Below, piece by piece: positions 38,700 through 51,500 of a DNA stretch of 64,000 nt (the first letter of the stretch is position 1; every line of letters starts with the position of its first letter). This DNA comes from Otis tarda (Eukaryota; Chordata; Aves; Otidiformes; Otididae). The stretch lies in the NCBI GenBank assembly GCA_026413225.1, contig CM048552.1, positions 26,401,001-26,465,000 on the forward strand. The letters run 5' to 3'. Made by a program: the position numbers and the translations under genes. The notes under the pieces were generated by a model. The model was not told where the DNA came from, ran no database searches, and was given only the letters and a program-made list of their open reading frames with translations.

Positions 38700-38880
38700 T
38701 GAGTTACGAGCTGGATGTGGAGCATTGTGGAGGCCTGAAGTGGTCTGGCAGCCGGCCAGGGACCTGCCACAGTAGTGTGCACTTGGTGGAGCGTGGCCGA
38801 TGAGAGCCCATTGCCGGAAATTGCAGCTCCCTCGTGCTGTGCGGAGGTTTGATCGGGTGTGATACGTTGGCGATCGGTGG
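38700..38880. other. CpG-dense patch in AT-rich surroundings
   Basis: Eleven CpG dinucleotides fall between 38707 and 38877 (for example GCGTGGCCGATG and GATACGTTGGCGATCGG), whereas neighbouring sequence has almost none. It does not match the CR1 or LTR sequences of this window. It could be a small CpG island, a fragment of an insertion, or the start of a transcript. Confidence 0.5.
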
Positions 38881-41205
38881 CTAGGATTTTATGGTAAAAT
38901 TGAGCTGCAGTACAAAGCAGGATGAAATTGCTTAACAGCTTTAGTTTGTCAGGATTTGACTTAAGCCATTCTTTCTAGTAATGAACTAGGTCAGAGGGCT
39001 GGGGTTCAGTACTCCAGGAGTATGGCCATTTACTTCTTCAGCTATGAGTTTAGAGGTGCTGAGGTATTTTTAGTTTACTTTTGCTTGTGTTTTGTTTGAA
39101 GAAATAGCATGAATTTAAAGCAGATATTCCCATGGGACTATCTCTTGTACGGTACTTCAGTGCAGGAGAAAGAATATTAGAGTTCACACAATTTCTATCT
39201 GTAGGTGTCTTCTGTGGGCTTTCAGCATTTAATACCGACTCTTCACTGGGTTACTGCTCTGTGCGTGGCCACATCATTAGGACTACTCAGGCTTCACTGA
39301 TTGTTTCATACAAACGCATGTACTCTCACTGGAACACAGTTGGCAATTCCTTTGATGAAATCCTTTACAGCGAAAAAAGTGCTTACATGAATCCTGACAG
39401 CTGTGAAGGAACAAGACCTTCAGACATGATGCTCCAGATTCTCTTGCCCCATTCCTTATTTTAATATTTTGCAATGAAAAAAAAATATATTCCTGTCTAT
39501 ATTGGAAGAAATCTTTTCCTGAATTTAGGTGAAGTTTAAGAAGATGATGTTCAGATTTTTTCTGGTTTTGGTGGAGGTTTTGTTGTTTGTTTTTTGTATG
39601 TTTGTTTTATTAAAAAGGATTTGGAGAAAACTACTGTGATAGCCAATTAGTTTACATTTTTAAGAGGAATCCCTTTAACCATGGCACCTGCTTGTACCCT
39701 ATAATGCAGAAGGGGACAAGAAATGAAAATTGATACAGCAAGTCTTCTTCCAAGTAGGAGAGATTATTTAGTTCTTCACTGAGCAAAGACAACATTCTGT
39801 CATTCGATATGTGAATTGTGGAGTTCTAGTGTCTAATATTCACAATAACATATGCATATTTAACAAGTCTTGCCTGAAAGTGTCAAAGGCATGGGCCTTG
39901 ACACTAAGGACCATATCTGAAGAGATATGAAAAGAACATGATCTTTCATGAGAAGAAATTAGATTTTATCTTATCTTTTCTATTTGGGAAATTTTCCATT
40001 AGATTTTCTCAAAACACCTGAAAGTGAAGGAAACTGAAATTATTTTTTTTATTGTCCAAATGTCTGCCAAATGTTCTAGATTCAAAAGACTGCCAAAATA
40101 CCCACCTGCCACCATTATCTCCTCACTTTTAATCTCCTTCAGACAAGAAAAGGCAATTTGCTTTCATCAGTGTCCTGACTTATGTCAGTAGAATATTTAA
40201 TACAAGAGAGAGATGTAAAACTGGGCACCATCAAGATGCTACTCATATTTCAGCTGACCTGTCCTCACCAAATCCTAGCAATCTAATATATCCTTAGATT
40301 TAAAAAAGGTGACAGCAGCTTGAATCTTAAGCATCCTGTGAGAAACTTTTGTGTGAAGAAACTGCTCAACACTAATTTCACTCAGTCTGAGGAGAGCAAA
40401 TTAAGGGAACAATAGGATAACGTTGTCCACTCTTACATGCATGCCTACATCAATTTTAGGACCTAGAATATCAAAAGTACCTAGTGAATCCATAACAGCA
40501 TGAACTTTAATGCTTAGTTGATATGAAGAATTCATCTATCAATGAATAGATGTATTGCTAATGTACTTCAGCTGGACCCCAATAATCATGTTTAGAGAGT
40601 TCAGGAACATTTCCGTCTGTCCTAACTTTTTCCACAACGTTGAACAGAAATCAAAGAGAAGTGGTTAAAAGTCAGCATGAAAGGTATCATAAGAAAATTT
40701 AAAAATACTGGTTTTTACAGCAGTTATATTCCAGACCTCATCATAGAAGACGTTGACCTCACAAAATAAAAATGATCTGTGCTTTCTAAAACTTACATCT
40801 ACATCACTTGCTTAAACGGTTTTTATATTAATAGCTGTTATTTATTTTTTCTGGGTACTAGACTGTATTCAAGGGGATGAAATCGAAATCTACTTTAAAA
40901 CCTTATTCCCATTAATGATCATGTTTGTTGTTAAACATTTGGATTTTTACTTATTTGTTGTAGTTAATCAAGATATGTATTTTTTATTTTCTTCCATTTA
41001 TATGTGTATTGTTTTCTACTTTTATCACTTTACTGAATACTGTGAAGTGCTAACATGTTCTCCTCTCTGTTGTAGTCCCATTTTGTAATATTTTAACATT
41101 GAGTATTACAGGAACCACCTTCTATGTTGTAATTTCTGTGCATTTTTATATTGAGGTTATCTGCTCTGAATTTAGTTGGTACATTTTAGACTTAAAAATT
41201 ATATT

Positions 41206-41397
41206 GTAGAGCACTGGAACAGGTTGCCCAGAGAGGTGGTGGATGCCCCATCCCTGGAAATGTTCAAGGCCAGGCTGGATGAGGCTCTGAGCAACCTGAT
41301 CTAGTCAGGGATGTCCCTGCTCTTGCAGGGGGGTTGGACTAGATGACCTTTAAAGGTCCCTTCCAACTCTAACCATTCTATGATTCTATGATTCTAT
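41206..41397 (+). mobile_element. CR1 3' end, 192 bp
   Basis: Only the last part of ORF2 ([31 protein letters not shown], then a TAG) plus 3' UTR and octamer tail remain. It is nearly identical to the corresponding part of the minus-strand copy at 32086, showing the same subfamily and a similarly recent insertion. Severe 5' truncation is typical of CR1. Confidence 0.95.
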
Positions 41398-42131
41398 ATG
41401 CGCACTTTATTTTTAGTAATTTCTTTAAATCTTATATTTTACAGGATAATCAAGAACCCAAAACATCATCAATCCTGCAGCTGAAAGTACTAGAGTGGTA
41501 CCATTCAAGAGCTCATTAAAAATGTATGGCCTCTATTCTGAATATGACACTATGGTCCAAACAGGAATGATATTTGGCTTATATTTCTCCTTTTGAAAAT
41601 TACAGAAGCTTTTGCTTCTTTAAAGTTTGCTTGCTAGGACTATAATTGCAGAAGACCTTGAATTTTCCACTGGTTTGGGGAATTCATCCTGCAACTATAG
41701 TATGGAATATAAGTACACCACCATTCCAACTAAAATTCCTGACTTTGAATGACTGCTAAACAAAAATTTTACTTTCTGAATTGATGCCTATCCTCTTCAA
41801 ATGCTTATTTTATTAACTAAAATGCAAAAAGTATGACAGAATGACAGCACGAAGCTTTGCTATCAGTCATGTTTAAAATAAATCAAAATTTCAGTACGAG
41901 ATAACTAATAAGAGGAACATTTATTTTTTGGTAAAAGATGGTTCCTCATACTGAAGAAAAAAAAATGGAGTTAGTACAAACCATGGAACAGATTCACAAA
42001 GAGTATAAATTATAAAAAGCACATTTATGAGAAAGGAACAAAGCAGAAATCAGTTAATAATCTATTACAACACTGTTAGATATTGGTTAAAAGATACTTT
42101 TCTTAATGTGTGCCACCTAGCCTCACAATAC
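41398..42131. other. Unique AT-rich DNA between a CR1 tail and an LTR
   Basis: No gene or repeat recognised. Confidence 0.55.
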
Positions 42132-42136
42132 TCTCC
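42132..42136 (+). repeat. Target-site duplication TCTCC, left copy
   Basis: Matches TCTCC at 43319-43323. It differs from the GGTAC of the other LTR, so the two LTRs were separate insertions. Confidence 0.85.
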
Positions 42137-42309
42137 TGTCGTGGTTTTGTTAGTGAGGGGGGGCCTAAGGTGGTAGCTTCTGCAGGAAACTGCTAGAAGT
42201 CGCTCCCCTTTGTTCAGTGGACTTGGCCAGGCCTAGGGCGGACCTGCTGCTGGCCAAGGTCGAGCGGATTGGTAGCAGAATGTCCCGTGATAACGCCTCT
42301 GCGATAACG

Positions 42310-42316
42310 TATTTAA
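42310..42316 (+). promoter_or_regulatory. TATA-like box of LTR copy 2
   Basis: TATTTAA at the same place as in copy 1. Confidence 0.45.
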
Positions 42317-42362
42317 GAAGGGGAAAACAGAGAAAAAAAGAGAGAAGAGAAGATGTGAAGAA

Positions 42363-42430
42363 GCTGAGCGGGGGCGGAGGCGCAGAGGGGGAGGCGGCTG
42401 AGCGGGGGCGGAGGCGCAGAGGGGGAGGCG
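42363..42430 (+). repeat. 34-bp tandem duplication inside LTR copy 2
   Basis: Two identical 34-bp units (42363-42396 and 42397-42430), each beginning GCTGAGCGGGGGCGGAGG. Copy 1 has a single unit near 22950 with one base changed (GGGGGCAGAGG). The unit is GC-box-like (GGGGCGG) and lies just downstream of the TATA-like box. Confidence 0.95.
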
Positions 42431-43129
42431 CAGGCCTCATGGGCCTTGCAGGCCTCACCCTCTGGCCTCTCGCCAGGCAGCCGACTGGGCCTGACTTGGT
42501 CCGGCCCGGCTGCAAGAAGTGGAAAGGAGATGAGAAGTGAATAAGATGTAAAAAAGATCCTGAGAGACATCTACCAGCCTGTTGAGAGGAACGGCTGCAG
42601 ACGCCAAGGTCAGTTCAGAAAGGAGGGGGAGGAGTAATGCGGCTCCTGGCCAAGATTCCCCTGCAGCCTGTGGTGACGACCATGGTGGAGCAGGTTGTCC
42701 CCCTGCAGCCCATGGAGGTCCATGGAGGAGCAGAGATCCACTTGGAGCCCGTGAAGGACCCCACACTGGGGGAGGTGGATGCCTGAAGGCGGCTGTGGCC
42801 CGTGGAGGGCCCGCTGGGACAGCCGTTCTGGAGAGACTGTACTCCGTGGAAGAGATGACCCACGCCGGAGCAGTTTCGTGAAGGACTGTGGCGTAGGGGT
42901 GGGACCCCACGATGGAGCAGGGGAGGAATGCGAGGAGTTCTTCCCCCGACCATGAAGCAGAAGCAGCGGCGTGAAACAACGTATGATGAACTGACTGCTA
43001 CACCCATTCCCTCTTCCCCCCTGTGCCGCTCAGGGGGGGAAGGTAGTAGAGATAATGTTAAGCTTGGGAAGAGGGAGGGGTGGATGGAGGTTATCTTGTT
43101 CTCTGTCTCATTATCCTGCTGTTTGTAGT

Positions 43130-43135
43130 AATAAA
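43130..43135 (+). terminator. LTR poly(A) signal AATAAA, copy 2
   Basis: Conserved with 23681-23686 of copy 1. Confidence 0.6.
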
Positions 43136-43318
43136 TGAATAGTTTTCCCCAAGTCGAGTCTGTTTTGCCCGTGACGGTAACTTTAAGGATTTCTCCCTGT
43201 CCTTATCTCAAACCTCGAGCTGTTTTTCCTTATATTTTCTCTCCCTGTTCTCTCGGAGGGTGAGGGGAGTGAGAGAGAGACTGCGTAGTCTGGTCCTGAT
43301 CAGGGCTGAACTACGACA

Positions 43319-43323
43319 TCTCC
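43319..43323 (+). repeat. Target-site duplication TCTCC, right copy
   Basis: Matches 42132-42136. Confidence 0.85.
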
Positions 43324-46300
43324 TCATCTTTCAAATAGTCATAACCCCAGAGGCTTTTGCAGGAAACTATTATTCTTACATAATGTATAAATAATTATAT
43401 ATATATAAAAATATACTCATCTAAAAATAGATTAGACAAATTACTGGGTTATTAAGCAGAAACTGTAAGACAGGAGTAGTTTTTAGGCATGACTATCTTT
43501 ATGGTTATCAGAATAGATAATAGTATCAGATTTACAGTAAAAAGACATGAAAAGTAACAGGAGGCAATTTTAAAAATATATATATTACTATTATTTCCTG
43601 GTAGCAAGGCGGGTTTTTTTTCCATTTCTTTTAAAATGAAAACATGCGATTTTAAATCAAATTCTCCACAGCTTCTGTCTTATGATAATTACAGTCAGTG
43701 GGGACTTCCAAGTTTACTGTATTGGAAGAAGTATCAGATTATATATTGTCACTTGACTAAAAGAGTAACCTAAAAGCTCTAATAACTTTTGTTGTTGGAA
43801 GAGAACCAGCAAAATGCAATATGTATGGCTTACAGATTAGCTGGTATTTAATGTAAAAATATACAGGCATCATAAACAACCCCTTCTTCATTTTAATTTG
43901 CTTTGCTTTATCTGAAATTGTATGCACAATTCATATTAAAATACATAACACAGGATGAAACCAAAAGTGGCCACAAAAATAATGCAGTAGTTTATGCTTT
44001 AATTCACGTATCACATCATATCACCTCATTCATAGATCAGTCAGTCAATTTTGATCAAAACATTGATTTGCTAATGGCTAAGATTTTTCTGGATAGGAAC
44101 CCATTACAGCAGCACAGTATTTTTGAGTTTATACATTTTGACCACACAAAGCTAGGAACACTACAGCAGTTTGTCTACATACTTAATAGATTTTAAAAAC
44201 ATCTGTGAAATTAGTCCACTAAAGTGTTTCCCAGTATTTATCTTTTTTTTTTTTTTTTTTTTTTTGGCATAAAAGTTGAGGAGTTTATCTTCAAAAAACT
44301 CTTTCTATTTTAACTTTTTATTTCTCATGGAAACAAAAGAGAATGATAGCCTTAACATCAGGTTTAGTGCAGAGAGAAAGAAACAGAGCTTGAGACTAGT
44401 AGAAATTGCCTTAGGAAGGATTTGAAACACAATAAATCAGTTTCAGGAATAAAACAGAACCATTTATTGTTATGCCACAAAGCCTCTTAAGGATATACTG
44501 ATGTATTTCTACTGTCTACCTAGAAAAAATGTAAACTGAAATGTTGACTATAATATCAGAGAAACACTTTTTTTTTTTAATATTCAGATAGATGGTTTTA
44601 ACCAGGAAGCTGCCGATATCTATTTCCAGTCATCTCATGGAAACCTAACTGTGACAGATGGCATCCAGCCTGCCTCACGTGGATTTTACCTGCCGTATAT
44701 TCACTGCTGATTTACATCACTGACATCTATCTGTGTGTGCATCTACATACATGTCTTAGCCGATCTTTCCCTATCGTGAGTTATGCTGCATATAAAAAGC
44801 CTACTCTTCCAGCATGATAATGATGGTATAGTACAAATCCTTTACACTAGGACATTTTATTTCTTGCTTTTTAAAATTAATTTCTAGGCAGGATCTGTGA
44901 CCTATTCTCTTTGGACATCTCAGTTCTTCTGGATGAGCACATCTCATCCCTCTGGACCCCCTCAGAAGAAGCCTTGGCACAGCCATGGCACTCAGTCCAT
45001 TTCCTTTTGACCTATTCCATTTTTCCACTTTCTCATTTTCTCTATGGAATTCAAATTCCTTTTCTTTCATTTTTGGATAATGTATTTTCATTTGCTTCTC
45101 CCTTGATATTCTGCTTCACCAGCTAAATCTTTCCCTTCTTCTCCATCTACACATTCTCCTACTCATTAACATGTTGTCGGTATTCAGCATTCCTCCCTCA
45201 CCTCACACACGTGGAGGTGCTATCTCTTATTCACCTCCTTTGGTGGCAACAGTCATGAAAATGCTAGAGCAGGAAGGATGCCAGCATTTTAACTACTGTG
45301 TTGTCTAAACCTGAGCAGATGGTCTTGTAATCTCCTAGGCAGAGGAGGCTCGAATATATGATAGATAAATTCTTTGGGGTGAGTTTGTGGGAAAATGGAT
45401 GGCTCTGAAATACATGGGGCACTGACGTCCATGTTTTGAGGAGAAGCTGAGAGATACTTTGACTTTTCTTCCTCCTTCTATTTAGAGTTTCATCCTAAAA
45501 TTTAGCCATGATGAAGGTGAGGCTTTGGCCTTTTTAATTTCATGTAAACCTGGCTATTGTACAGCTAAGGATGAATAGCATTTCATCCTTTCCACTTAAA
45601 AACATAGAAGCTTTCTTCACTAAATATTGTCAGTCTCCCAATGTTGCTGGTGTGTAACCTGTCTCCTAGGGGTCCTCTCAGAGCTGCCTGTGATTCAAGG
45701 ACTGCCTTTGATATAACATGGTTGTGTAATCTTGGCTCAAACTTCTAAGAAAAATGCTAAGCTGTGAGAAAGAGCTGTGAAAAAAGTACTAAGCTAGAAA
45801 AGAAGGGTAAAATGACAGACAGAGGTAAGATTGTCGAGAGAGGTATAGTTGGCATCTCATTGGTTCCGGGAGAAAAACACTGACATGAAAAGATATAAAG
45901 ATGGCACATCAGCAGCACTGAGGACTAGCAATTGAGGCTGACCCTTTCACACCTGCCATCAAGTTGTCTGGCCAGCAGAAACTTGCTCCATGCTTTACTG
46001 GGGGTTGTAAGCACATTAATACTTATTCTCCTTTCTTGTTTGTCCAGATTCTCTGTGTGTGTAAGAGCCTAAAAGCACTACTTCATACTCTTCAATGTGT
46101 ACATCCTTCTTGCAGTGTCTTTGTTCATGGTAAAAGTTGTCCAAACAAAGTGATGCAGAGAAGGCAGGCTACAGACATCAGCCGAGCAAAGGCATCAGCC
46201 CTGTCGAGGCAAAATGTCAGGTGGTGATTAACCAGAGAGATTTACATAATAGCTACTGAGTTGGAAGCCTCTCCCTACAAATCAACATCACTGAGAAAAG

Positions 46301-48039
46301 TTTGGGCCATACAAATTCCTAATATATGTAAATAAAGAGCTGAACCCTACACTATCATTCTTCTCTCAGTGATGACTATATCACTACTGCACTAGTACAG
46401 AAACCAGAACTTTGCGCTAAGGAAACAAAGGAAAAAAAACCCAAACTTAATTTACTGCATAAATTCCATTAATTGACTGATATGGACCCTCCTTGCCCCA
46501 ATCTATCAAAAAATAATGATGCAATATAAAAAAGGAAATACATTTTCCCATTGTACCTTAATTACAAGAACCTGGAAGCAGACACTTCTGGGCAGTTTTT
46601 CCCTCCTGTATTTGATATGATGTCATCCATGATGATGGAATGGGCCACTTCCACCCATAAGTCCACAAATGAAATCCTGGCTTTATTAGTAGCAAGGACA
46701 GAACTCCCTTTCATTCAGATTTAAAAAGTCAGAAGACTATATGGATCTCTGAACTACTATTTCACCAATGTTTATTCAAGTATATTGAAAGTAATGAAGG
46801 TTTGTGCAAGTCAGTATTGCATGATGACTGGGATGGATTTCAGTAGGATCCATCCATTTCAGCATTTTATAGTCATTCCTGCCCTTACATTCCCGAACAG
46901 TTCTGAAGTAATTAAACTGGGATTAAATCTCACTATGACTTTGACTCTTTTTTCACTCATTAGAGGATGTTCTTTTTTTGGGGTAGCCAGATGTGACAAA
47001 ACCTTTTGCATTTTAGAAGACAAATGTATCCAAAAGAACATCTGTGACTGAAAAATGAAAACAAACAGGAAACAAATGCATGTGCCCTCTTTGAATCACA
47101 AGTCAGTACCTACAAAACCACAACAGAATCCAATTAAGACTGAATGCAACTTTTATTCCTTGTCATCACACAGTATTTCCCATGAGGTTGTTTCCTGAGA
47201 TGTAAAATGTTACAGTGAAAACATACTGCATGCTCTAGTTCCATTTTCTATTTAATATTTGTCACGATCTGCCTCTAGAAAGAGAATATATCCATAAAAT
47301 CACAATTAATTCTTGTAACTGTCTGTTCGAAGTTAGATGATTGTAAGTTGTTCTCTGTGGTTGCAACTTAGGTTTGTTCTGATGCTCTAGATATTTTTTA
47401 ATTGATTATATCACAGTAGAGTTTTAAAATAAGAAATTTATATGCCTACAGGTATAAATATGTGTTTCTGGTATAATGATAATAGGGACTATTCTAACGT
47501 TCTAGTGTTTTTTAACAAGATTTGAGGCTAATTTTCTTTGCCTTATTTTTATTTTAATGCCTTTTGTATTTTTAAGATACAAGAAAAAAAATTCCTCTAG
47601 TCTGTCTGTGTTTGTTTTTATGCAGATGCACTTTTTCATCAAGTATTGAGATTGCTATAGCATATGAAAGTGATTCAAGTAATACTGCAAGTCTGCTCTT
47701 ACTGCTTATTATTTGAAATACACTAAAATACTCTAGTCCCCATCCAATGCAGCTTGACCTACAAAACTAACAACTTACTATTGCCAAAGTGTCCAAAGAA
47801 GTCAAGCCAAATGGGATTCATCAGGAAAAACACTTCTGAAATGTAGAGTTCTAATAATGCACAATAAATAGGATTTAAAATGGAAACCAGAAATTAATCA
47901 ACATAACTAAGATTACACTTACTGCCTTAACTCAGCTTCTTTCTGTGTTTATTTGTATTATTTATTTTGTTTTCCAGTCACCAGGATGTTGGAGATCCTG
48001 AGATTCTTTCAGATTTTTATAGTCACAGCATCCTTGTGA
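43324..48039. other. Unique AT-rich non-coding DNA
   Basis: No recognisable gene. Contains an AT-rich low-complexity run near 43395-43416 and a T23 run at 44243-44265. Open frames (43903-44196, 44801-45091 minus, 45964-46227, 46785-47051) show no domain or exon structure. Confidence 0.55.
44243..44265. repeat. T23 homopolymer
   Basis: Longest homopolymer in the window. No element boundary could be recognised next to it. Confidence 0.9.
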
Positions 48040-48572
48040 ATATCTACTCAGCATTGGCAAGGCCACAGCTGGAGTACAGTGTCCAGTTCTGGACTCCCCA
48101 GTACAAGAGAGTTGTGGAGCTACTGGAAAAAGTTCTCTAAAGGGCCACAAAGATAATTAAGGGACTGAAGCACGTCTCATACAAGGAAAGGCTGAGAGAG
48201 CTGAGGCTGTTTAGCCTGGAGAAGAGAAAGCTCAGGGGGAATCTCATCAATATGTACAAATATCTGAGGAAAGGAAGAGAAGAAGATGGAGCCAGCCTCT
48301 TTTCAGTGGTGCCTGGTGATAGGACTAGGGGCAATGGGCACAAACCGAAACACAAACGGCTCCCTTTGAACATCAGGAAATACTTTTTTATCTGTGAAGA
48401 TGACTAAGCACTAGCAGAGTTTGCCTGGAGAGATTGTGGAGTCTTTATCCTTGGAGAAATTAAAAAGCCATCTGGACACGGTCCTGGGCAACTGGCCTTG
48501 CTTGAGCAAGTGGCTTGGACTATGTGACCTCCAGAGGTCCCTTCCAACCTTAATCATTCTGTGACTCTGTGA
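48040..48572 (+). mobile_element. Older CR1 3' end
   Basis: The late ORF2 region is readable with several stops: [80 protein letters not shown] interrupts at about 48138 and another stop, TGA, lies near 48401. The 3' UTR (GACCTCCAGAGGTCCCTTCC, AACCTTAATC) and the diverged tail ATTCTGTGACTCTGTGAG mark a subfamily different from the young copies. Confidence 0.93.
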
Positions 48573-51500
48573 GAATAGTACCTCATAGTTTTTCTCACTT
48601 CTGCATTTAGAAATCTGAGGCAGCAAGGATGGGATCCAGACCACTTCAATTCACCAGGTATCTTTCAGTTTGACCTGGAACTTTCCTTAGTAACTACAGG
48701 TTACCTGTATTTTACCCTCTTCCATTCATGCAAGGAGCCTAAAATTAGAGGAAAAAGAACTTTTGCCACCTTAATATTAATATAATGTGCTTTATATTCC
48801 CACTTTATAGGACTTAGATAAAACTGCATTTGTTTGTTGTTTTCTTTTTTGTTTGGCTTTTTTTTTTAATTTCTTGCACCATTACCTTCCTCATTTGACC
48901 TCTGAATTTCCTCTCATCCCTCATCTCCCCATTGCCATTCCCCAGAGCCTCCCCAATTCCTCGCTGCCATTTGCTACCTGGCAGGCGAGAGAAGCAGGTA
49001 AGCCCTGGGGCTGTGTTTCTCTGCTGTTGACAATAACCCTGTGTGCTAACTCTGTCATGCATGCCATAGGCTTGCTGTCGCTGCTTATTATAAACTGTAG
49101 ATGCGCATGAAGACTTGTAATTTGAACACCCATAAACTAAAGGTTTAGATAAAGGTGGACTGATTTTTAGAGATGCTGCACATTGGCAGCTGTCATTTAC
49201 CTTAGTGCTGTTTGTTTAAAAGTGCGCACAAGACACTTTTAAAGACAAACACATAAGAAAATATTAAAAATATGAGTAGCCTTGAAAAACACAGCAAAAT
49301 GACTAAAAGGGATTAAAATATTCCTGATTGATTTTCACTTCATTTTTCTGAAATAAGAAGTGGTGGTTTGAAGTTGAGCAGTGAGTGCTGAAAACCTTAA
49401 ATATCCCATATATATCACATATAAATAATCACATATTTTACACATATGTGTTTCCATCAATCAACCTTTAGCAAAAAGTGAGCTGTCTTCAGTATTTGAC
49501 ACTTGTTATTTGTGATTTTATATCTTGCTTAAAATGTGTATGTTCATCCAGGCACAGTATTTTGATATAATCTCTGCCACAGTAATAACGATCTTGTACT
49601 ACAATTTGCTCTAGTTGCTTACCTTTTCCAAATAGCAGATATTTTGGGCTGACTAGCTCTAAATTGCACCACTAAGTATGGAGCCCACGGTCTTAATTTA
49701 GGTCCTCAAGTAGATGCCAGAAGTTTGATGGTGTGAATACCCCCCTCAGAGAACAACCCATATAAAGGAACAGAAGCTATGTATAGAATGCAGAGCAGCC
49801 TAATATAAATCTCCTGAACAAAAATGCTATATGTCTATATTTGGCAAGTGAAAGCCTGCTCCTGAGAGAAGCTCATGTCTCTTAACTCCAGTGAGAGCTT
49901 CAAGAGAAGCTCTGCACTTCCCATAATCGAGCCTTAAATGATCAAGCGCTTCTATCCATTGCTGTGCTCCACCTTGCCTGATCTCAAGCAGGGTTAGTAT
50001 TACAAGAACAGAGATTACACATCATTTCCATCTACACTACTTCGAATTATTGAATCAACGTGCTTTATTCCACAAGCTATTCTAACTGTGCTTCTGAGGG
50101 TTTGAATCAAAAGATTGCATTGTTACACAAGCAATCCTTAGAGGAACAAAGCTCACTGCTGTATTCTATGTGGCAACAGTTAGAAAAATGGCATATACCA
50201 TTTAGACCCACGGCACTAATGACGGTTCCTAGTCTGATGTATTATTCTAATACTCTTACAAGTTTCATGATGATGTCATGTTGATCATGCTGCTGTTAGT
50301 GAATTTTGAGACGACTCACTTCCTGCTGGCAGATACAGTAAGAGAAGATAGTGCTACAGCTGACACCAGGCATCTGTCATTAAAACTGTCAGGAAGCTAA
50401 ATACGAAAGAGGTTTAGTGGCCAGACAAAAATTCCCAGAATTTTTAGCTTCTATTTCCCTGCTGTGTCTTTTGCCATTATTAGTTACATTACACTGGCTA
50501 CTTCAATTATGAACATGAAGCAACTTTTTTTAAAGTAAAACAATGGTAAAAAAGGATGTAAACTCCCCCCCCCCCGCCTTTAACAGTATCATTACAGTCT
50601 CTCTATTTTACCATCAACTTTAAAGAGACTATTTTCAATTTTCAAATCACTATTTATAAAACAGTCAAAATAGTATTTAAATAGTGAACGTAATATATTT
50701 TTAGCTTTTTTTTTCATTTTTAATTCCACAGTATAATTTACCCTACTTGTAAAGCTTTCATTTAAAACAGAAACATTTACCCTGAGATTAAATTATTGCT
50801 TTCTGATGTATAAATAGTAGTTGCTTAACAAACAAACCTTACTATGTCTTTCAGCATTCATTTTCAAAACAAGATATGCAGTCTAAAGGGGAGACACAGC
50901 AATTACAAAAGAACTTGTGAGGCTAATATAAAGCCAATTTATTCCAACATCAATCCTAGAATTTCAGGACAAGACCCTATTACTTGGGTTCACTTGAGAT
51001 TATCAATCTATAAATGGGTTTCAATTCAGTATTTATGGACTGTTGCCAAAGGACCTCTTTAACTAAATCAGAGGCCATACATAAAACCATTTGTTTTGTA
51101 ACATTTATCTAGAGAGCATGTAACCTTCTGAATTGGCCTGATTCCTGTTGGAAGATAAAATAATAAATGCAATAAGGAACTGGTCCATAAATGGTGTATG
51201 TGTTTTTGGACCGAGATAAGAAACAAATGGCTTGCAATTCTGGCTAATCAGAAGGAAAGCAAGCAAATAACCAGACCTGTGAAGAGGATGAGCCATAGTT
51301 TCCTTGCTGTGCTGGCCAGGTCCATAAGACTTTCAGCCAGGAGATGCAGTTCACATTAGCATAACACATCCTGCTATTTAGACCCATTTTTGTAATCATC
51401 TTCCTCCATGATATCAATAAAACTACTTAATTTCTCTCACACTTGGCATCCCATTCCATAAAATGAGATGACAGTAATACATGTCTCTTTAATGTCATGA

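Larger units (their letters stand above)
35211..41205. other. Unique AT-rich non-coding DNA, with a CpG-dense patch and splice-like signals
   Basis: No recognisable protein gene. It contains a T12 run at 36321-36332, a minus-strand splice pair at 36510-36579, a plus-strand intron-like unit at 37258-37412 and a CpG-dense patch at about 38700-38880, each given as a finding. Open frames such as 38299-38610 and 39132-39464 are featureless. Confidence 0.5.
42137..43318 (+). mobile_element. Solo LTR of an avian ERVL-like endogenous retrovirus (copy 2)
   Basis: An 1182-bp copy in the same orientation as the LTR at 22723-23869, with the same TGTCGT...ACGACA ends, TATA-like box and AATAAA. By eye the two differ by about 28 substitutions over about 1.14 kb plus a few indels; the main one is a 34-bp tandem duplication at 42363-42430 found only here. 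The TCTCC duplication on both sides shows a complete insertion without internal viral genes. High similarity of two independent insertions suggests a fairly recent burst of this family. Confidence 0.93.

Noticed and set aside
22723-43318. The two LTRs as the ends of one 20-kb provirus
   Set aside because: Each LTR has its own different 5-bp target duplication, and the DNA between them contains CR1 copies and no retroviral gag, pol or env frames.
45670-45824. A possible 155-bp exon between CTCCTAG and GAG before GTAAGA
   Set aside because: All frames are interrupted and the acceptor tract is weak; not better than chance.
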